Position numbers and translations under genes: made by a program. From Oscillospiraceae bacterium (lineage in GTDB: Bacteria > Bacillota_A > Clostridia > Oscillospirales > Ruminococcaceae), in contig JAFSHE010000279.1 of the NCBI GenBank assembly GCA_017440445.1, forward strand, positions 1-9,712: a stretch of DNA of 9,712 nt, given 5' to 3'. Below, piece after piece: positions 6,034-9,712 of this stretch. The stretch's first letter is position 1, and every line of letters starts with the position of its first letter. A model generated the notes under the pieces. It was not told the origin of the DNA, ran no database searches, and saw nothing but the letters and a program-made list of their open reading frames with translations.

Positions 6034-6774
6034 TTACCCCACAAAGAACGAGGCGGCATCAAGCAACATGATAAGACCGACATCAAGGTAAGCGAGCGGC
6101 ACATCAAGGAAGCCAAGTATCAGCGCCACAAAGAAGATAAGGTTTATGATCTGACCATATCTCTCCATGAAAATAACGCCCTTAGGCGGCAGGAAGCAGC
6201 AGAGTATCTTGCTTCCGTCAAACGGAGGGATAGGCAGCAGGTGCAGTACCGCAAGGCTGACATTTATCAGCGTTATCTGTGACAGACCCATACTGATATA
6301 GTACATCATCTCGAAGCTTACACTGTTAAAATCAGCTGTAACAAACAACAGCTTTGAGATTATCATGGTGATGTAGGAGAGCAGTATGCTGGCAACAGGT
6401 CCCGCAAGGGATGTGAGTATCACAGCGGTGCGGGGCTTTACCTTTGTGCAGCGGTTGTAGTTTATCGGCATCGTCCTTGACCAGCCGATGCAGGTAATGC
6501 ACAGAAAGAATGCACCCCTCGGGTCGATGTGCGAAAAGGGATTGAGGGTAAGTCTGCCCTCGCGCTCGCCCGTGTCATCACCGATAAGCTTTGCAACATA
6601 GCCACGAGCAACCTCACGCAGAGGGAATACCACGAAAACAATGACCGCAACAGCAAAAAACGAAATAACGCACTCAATGACCTCAGCCTGTCTGTTGGCG
6701 GAATTTGCAACAAAGACATCCATCAGCTCAAACAGAGGACCCTTAAGGCGTTCAAGCGTACCAAAAAAATTCAT
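6034..6774 (-). CDS. Site-2-protease-like (M50) membrane protein, predicted inactive
   Basis: A 246-residue polytopic membrane protein of the M50 family found next to scpA in many Clostridia. Family features are clear: FPLxExAxGYVAKLIGD, then GRLTLNPFSHIDPRG at 73-87, GW at 97-98, SLAGPVASILLS at 122-133, and LLPIPPFDGSKI at 179-190. Active members carry the zinc motif HExxH in a membrane helix. Here it reads R53-E-V-A-R57; both codons are CGT, each one transition from CAT. The third ligand, Asp186 of FDG, is kept, while the usual Asn before LPIPP is His178. Without both His ligands it should not bind catalytic zinc, so it is probably a pseudoprotease or has a structural role. The start at 6774 has AAGGAG 6 bases upstream. 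It is the first gene of the operon, 9 bases before scpA. Confidence 0.9.
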   Translation of the reverse strand: MNFFGTLERLKGPLFELMDVFVANSANRQAEVIECVISFFAVAVIVFVVFPLREVARGYVAKLIGDDTGEREGRLTLNPFSHIDPRGAFFLCITCIGWSRTMPINYNRCTKVKPRTAVILTSLAGPVASILLSYITMIISKLLFVTADFNSVSFEMMYYISMGLSQITLINVSLAVLHLLPIPPFDGSKILCCFLPPKGVIFMERYGQIINLIFFVALILGFLDVPLAYLDVGLIMLLDAASFFVG

Positions 6775-6839
6775 CAGTTACTCCTTATGTCAGATATTCA
6801 AACATATTATTGTCATTATAAAAACTGCTATACTTTACT

Positions 6840-6868
6840 ATTATAGCTTATTTTCATCCTTTTTGCAA
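6840..6868 (-). promoter_or_regulatory. Sigma-A-type promoter of the scpA-scpB operon
   Basis: On the minus strand TTGCAA (6868-6863) and a perfect TATAAT (6845-6840) are separated by 17 bases. Transcription would begin near 6833, about 58 bases before the ATG at 6774. The promoter lies just downstream of the terminator of the preceding gene, so it should start the M50-scpA-scpB-DUF2953-gerW-carboxypeptidase-rluB-GNAT unit. No other convincing promoter was found inside the operon. Confidence 0.8.
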
Positions 6869-6920
6869 GGGGAAACAGTAAAAATACACCCAGATTTCAT
6901 CTTGTAATACTTATATGCGA

Positions 6921-6952
6921 TAAAAACGACCTGAGAGTACATCTCAGGTCGT
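6921..6952 (-). terminator. Intrinsic terminator after the CotH-family gene
   Basis: On the minus strand ACGACCTGAGA and TCTCAGGTCGT form a perfect 11-bp stem with a 5-base loop, followed by a run of T. It lies 10 bases beyond the stop codon of the CotH-family gene and ends the thioesterase-CotH unit before the next promoter. Confidence 0.92.
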
Positions 6953-6962
6953 ATTTTGATAT

Positions 6963-9326
6963 TTACTTCACCTTGTATTTTCCGTCCGTCTGAAGAACAT
7001 AGGTCCTGCCCTCGCCTATATACGGAATATATACGGAATCAACAACGTTTCCGTCTATATCCCAGAGAGTGATGGTCTCTCCCTCTTTAAGGCTGAAGTT
7101 TGCCTGAAGCTTCATAAGTGCATCCTTGCTCTTATTGTTCTTCATTACTACAATGACCTCGCTGAGAGCGGGTATCTCAGTAGCGGGCATGCTCCACTCG
7201 GTGGGAGCAGTAACATCGTCAGACATGTACATTCCGCTGATAGTGATATCCTCGGAGTTGGGATTGTACAGCTTTATCCAGCCCGCATTCTTATCAGTGC
7301 ATATCTGACTGATGCGTACAGGAGCGTCATGCAGCTCAAGCTTCTCTGTGTACAGCTTAGCAAATACATTTCTGTCCACTGCCATTTCGCTTGTCAGCGT
7401 AACAGAGGGTGTATCGTACTCCACATCGTTTATCACCCACTTGACGAACTTGTAGCCCTCGTGGATATCCGCAGTGAGCTGAACATCACAGTCTGCGAAA
7501 TATGTGGCATACAATGTTCCACGCTGGGTAGTCTGTGTACCGAGAGTGATATCTGCGCCCGTTGCACCTGACGCCGAAACATCATAGAAATCAAAGGAGA
7601 AACCAAGAAGGTCTATCATCTCCTTAAGCACAACTTCATATCTTCTGTTGGCAAAGTCACGTATCTGTTTGCGGCTGTCCGCAAAGGTCTCCCTGTGAGC
7701 CCATGTTGATACTATTCCAAGATCAAGCGCATACATCTGCTCGGGGTCGCTTATTTCGATAAGATCGTCAAGCACCTCGTTTGCATGCTCCGCACTGAAC
7801 GCATACGCAGTCAGGTCGCTCATGATATTTGCTAGCAGCTTTCGCATATCGTCACGCTTGAACAGTGCCTGGAGCGCCTTGCTCTCGCCGCTCATGTGTC
7901 TGCCTGTCAAAAGGTCGGAAATAGTTTTCAGCCTGTGACCCTCGCCGTAAAGACCCCAGCCATACTCTGCGTCAAAGAACAGATAGCGCCATCTGCCGTC
8001 CATGTGTTCGGAGGTGATCTCCTCGCCCTCGGCAGGATAGTATCTGTATGCCTTGAAGTTGTTTCCCGGCCAGTCCTTGTTGGAGATGTATATCTGCATA
8101 CAATAGTACTGGAGCAGATTTTCCACATCCACAAGCTTGCAGAACTCCTCAAATATCTTATCATCTGTAAGGTCCTTGTCGAAGTATTCTGTCATAGCGA
8201 GATAGTCCTTCATGGGCTGCTCTATTATCTCGCCCTCCTCAGGCTCGGGGACTTCTATATTCTCGATAATTCCGTACTGCTCCTTGTTGCCGCCGAACTG
8301 TGTAGCAAGATAATCCTCGTTGAAATTCTCGTGCAACCATGAATAGCCGTAGTACTCACCGTTAAGGAACACTGCACAGGGCGTGGTATGCTGCGTTGCG
8401 GGGAAACCGTAGTCCCTTGCAAGCTGCTGCGAAAGCTCGTCACGTACTCCTGCGAACTCACGATCATTTGCGCCGTTTCTGAGCACTATCCTGTCATACT
8501 CGGAGATCGGTACTCCGTCCTCGGTAAGCGCCCCATCAAAGAACGCATACTTGAACTTACCGTTTTCGGGGTCGTATTCCTTACGTGCGATAAGCTTGAA
8601 GGACTTCTGGTCAACTACTCTTGAGTAACCGCCGACTACCCTTGCTCCCGCATCCTGCGAGATAACATTATCTCCGTCGCTCTCAAACACCTCAACGTAC
8701 ATGTCACGCTCGGATTCCCTGCCGCTCATGTAGTAGTTACCGGGAGCGTTGTAGGGTATCTCCTCACCGGGATGCTCCTTCACGTAGTCATCGTATATCT
8801 TACCGGGTACTGCAATACCATACTCATAATCGTAGAGGTTATACGGGTCAGTGCTGAGTACGAATACCAGTGTATCCTCGGAAAAACGCTCGTTTACCTC
8901 TGTTCCCGAAACAAAGCTGCGGGTATGTATCTTTCCTGCTGTGCCATCAACCACAGACATCGCCCTAACAGTAGTTACTCTCACCTCAGGGCCTGCGTTT
9001 ACAGTGATTGGTTCCAAATACCTGTATGAAGGCTCGATCTTAGGCTCGGAGCCATCGGTTGTGTAGTAGATCTCCGCACCCTCGGCAGCGGTAAGTGCGA
9101 CCTCGATATTCTCGGAATAGAATGTCGCCTCGTGAGAGAATGCTATATCACTGCCTGTGACTGGCTCTGTCTGCTCTGCCTCAGGCGCTGAGGTGGACAG
9201 GGTAAGCTCTCCGTCCTCGCCAATAACGGCAGATACCTGCACAGGCTCAGGCGGGAACATGGTATACAGCACAGCCGCAGCTATGCCTATTGCTAAAACT
9301 ATTACTAAAACGATAATTCTTTTCAT
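6963..9326 (-). CDS. CotH kinase-family multidomain surface protein
   Basis: A 787-residue protein with one N-terminal membrane helix (residues 4-22) and no lipobox, so it is probably anchored outside the membrane. Order of domains: a chitobiase/hexosaminidase C-terminal-like domain (about 60-135, with EGAEIYYTTDGSEP); a CotH kinase domain (about 150-560); a bacterial-repeat-like beta domain (about 585-650, with GYKFVKWVIND); and a lamin-tail-like domain (about 655-780, with ISQICTDKNAGWIKLYNP). Kinase-type residues include Lys241 in QKSFKLIARK, Asp418 in KDWPGNN and Asp452 in FFDAEYGWG, matching the catalytic and metal-binding aspartates known for CotH, which phosphorylates spore coat proteins in Bacillus. 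The substrate here is unknown. The start at 9326 has GGAG 6 bases upstream. It follows the thioesterase gene by 33 bases. Confidence 0.88.
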   Translation of the reverse strand: MKRIIVLVIVLAIGIAAAVLYTMFPPEPVQVSAVIGEDGELTLSTSAPEAEQTEPVTGSDIAFSHEATFYSENIEVALTAAEGAEIYYTTDGSEPKIEPSYRYLEPITVNAGPEVRVTTVRAMSVVDGTAGKIHTRSFVSGTEVNERFSEDTLVFVLSTDPYNLYDYEYGIAVPGKIYDDYVKEHPGEEIPYNAPGNYYMSGRESERDMYVEVFESDGDNVISQDAGARVVGGYSRVVDQKSFKLIARKEYDPENGKFKYAFFDGALTEDGVPISEYDRIVLRNGANDREFAGVRDELSQQLARDYGFPATQHTTPCAVFLNGEYYGYSWLHENFNEDYLATQFGGNKEQYGIIENIEVPEPEEGEIIEQPMKDYLAMTEYFDKDLTDDKIFEEFCKLVDVENLLQYYCMQIYISNKDWPGNNFKAYRYYPAEGEEITSEHMDGRWRYLFFDAEYGWGLYGEGHRLKTISDLLTGRHMSGESKALQALFKRDDMRKLLANIMSDLTAYAFSAEHANEVLDDLIEISDPEQMYALDLGIVSTWAHRETFADSRKQIRDFANRRYEVVLKEMIDLLGFSFDFYDVSASGATGADITLGTQTTQRGTLYATYFADCDVQLTADIHEGYKFVKWVINDVEYDTPSVTLTSEMAVDRNVFAKLYTEKLELHDAPVRISQICTDKNAGWIKLYNPNSEDITISGMYMSDDVTAPTEWSMPATEIPALSEVIVVMKNNKSKDALMKLQANFSLKEGETITLWDIDGNVVDSVYIPYIGEGRTYVLQTDGKYKVK

Positions 9327-9359
9327 GTTATTCTCCGAACAAATAAGCCATCAGGGAAG

Positions 9360-9712
9360 TTATGTGCTGCTGTCTGCCTCGTATTCCTTCATCATACGCT
9401 CGTAGAAGTCGGGCATCGCCTTTTTGAAATTGATAGGCTTGAAGCTTGTTGCATCCACAAACGCATGGGAGCTTGTACCCTCAGAAAGCACCTCGTCCTC
9501 ACCTTTGCGTGTAACGGTGTATAAAAACTCGATGCGTGCGGGAGTGAAACGGGCTATCTTAGCTGTAATGACAAGTGTTTCGTCATATTTAGCGGGACTT
9601 TTATAGCGGCAGGATATTCCTGTCACGGGGAGCATTATACCCCTTTTTTCCATCTCGGAGTAGCTCATTCCGACGTTTTTGATGTAGTCAGTCCTCGCCA
9701 CCTCATACCACA
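9360..9712 (-). CDS. Acyl-CoA thioesterase, hotdog fold (YbgC/FadM-like), 5' end missing
   Basis: The C-terminal part of a 4HBT-type thioesterase that hydrolyses acyl-CoA in the cytoplasm. Sequence such as WYEVARTDYIKN, SYSEMEKRGIMLPV, ISCRYKSPAKYDETLVI and SEGTSSHAFVDATSFKPI follows the YbgC/FadM pattern. The frame is open through the right edge (WYEV precedes a GTG at 9701), and homologues have about 25-30 more N-terminal residues including the catalytic Asp of the DxxGHVxxxxY motif. That GTG is therefore an internal valine codon rather than the start, and the catalytic residue lies outside the window. The stop is TAA at 9362-9360. Confidence 0.9.
   Translation of the reverse strand, partial: WYEVARTDYIKNVGMSYSEMEKRGIMLPVTGISCRYKSPAKYDETLVITAKIARFTPARIEFLYTVTRKGEDEVLSEGTSSHAFVDATSFKPINFKKAMPDFYERMMKEYEADSST

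Noticed and set aside
5632..6282. Plus-strand open frame of 216 codons across scpA and the M50 gene
   Set aside because: It is antisense to two well-identified genes, matches no family I recognise, and has low-complexity Arg/Leu/His-rich composition.
6815..6843. Second TATAAT (6820-6815) ahead of the M50 gene
   Set aside because: The hexamer 17 bases upstream is TAATAG, a poor -35 box; the promoter at 6840-6868 is much better.
7896..8342. Plus-strand open frame of 148 codons within the CotH-family gene
   Set aside because: It is antisense to a strongly supported coding region and is a by-product of codon composition.
9699..9701. GTG as the start of the thioesterase gene
   Set aside because: The frame stays open upstream with family-like residues (WYEV), and the catalytic N-terminal motif would be absent; the gene enters from outside the window.

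Overview
The window looks like chromosomal DNA of an anaerobic, low-to-mid GC Firmicute, most likely Ruminococcus or a close relative in the Oscillospiraceae. The basis is protein similarity as I recognise it: a short-form carboxyltransferase, GerW/YtfJ, ScpA/ScpB next to an M50-type protein, and a CotH kinase-family protein. Strong GGAGG-type ribosome binding sites agree with this. The genus is an inference. Every supported gene lies on the minus strand, so transcription runs from high to low coordinates. I see no rRNA, tRNA, CRISPR array or complete insertion sequence.

Right end (9712 to 6921): the 3' part of a hotdog-fold acyl-CoA thioesterase enters from outside the window. It is followed 33 bases later by a 787-residue membrane-anchored, multidomain CotH kinase-family protein. 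A strong intrinsic terminator (6921-6952) closes this unit.

Middle (6868 to 1108): a near-consensus promoter (TTGCAA, 17 bases, TATAAT) starts what looks like one long operon. Its order is M50 site-2-protease-like membrane protein, scpA, scpB, DUF2953 protein (YtfI-like), gerW/ytfJ, D-Ala-D-Ala carboxypeptidase, RluB/RsuA-type pseudouridine synthase, and a small GNAT-like protein. This resembles a conserved Firmicute neighbourhood (in Bacillus subtilis, parts of the scpA-scpB-dacB-rluB and ytfI-ytfJ groups). It combines chromosome condensation, cell-wall trimming, sporulation-associated proteins and ribosome modification.

Left end (1100 to 1): a second near-consensus promoter (TTGTTA, 17 bases, TATAAT) drives a biotin-dependent carboxyltransferase gene. 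Its family-like sequence stops abruptly near base 112. The last 110 bases of the window are about 28% GC, against about 48% in the next 100 bases, and do not continue the gene. The second half of the enzyme is missing.

The main oddities are: (1) the M50-type protein has lost both zinc-binding histidines (HExxH has become RExxR), so it is probably a pseudoprotease; (2) the carboxyltransferase is truncated at a composition break; (3) the DUF2953 gene has no normal start codon at its conserved N-terminus, with a CTG behind a perfect GGAGG as the best candidate and an in-frame TAA just upstream; (4) small hairpins sit at several operon junctions, two of them overlapping ribosome binding sites. 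I did not find a clearly new multi-gene system.
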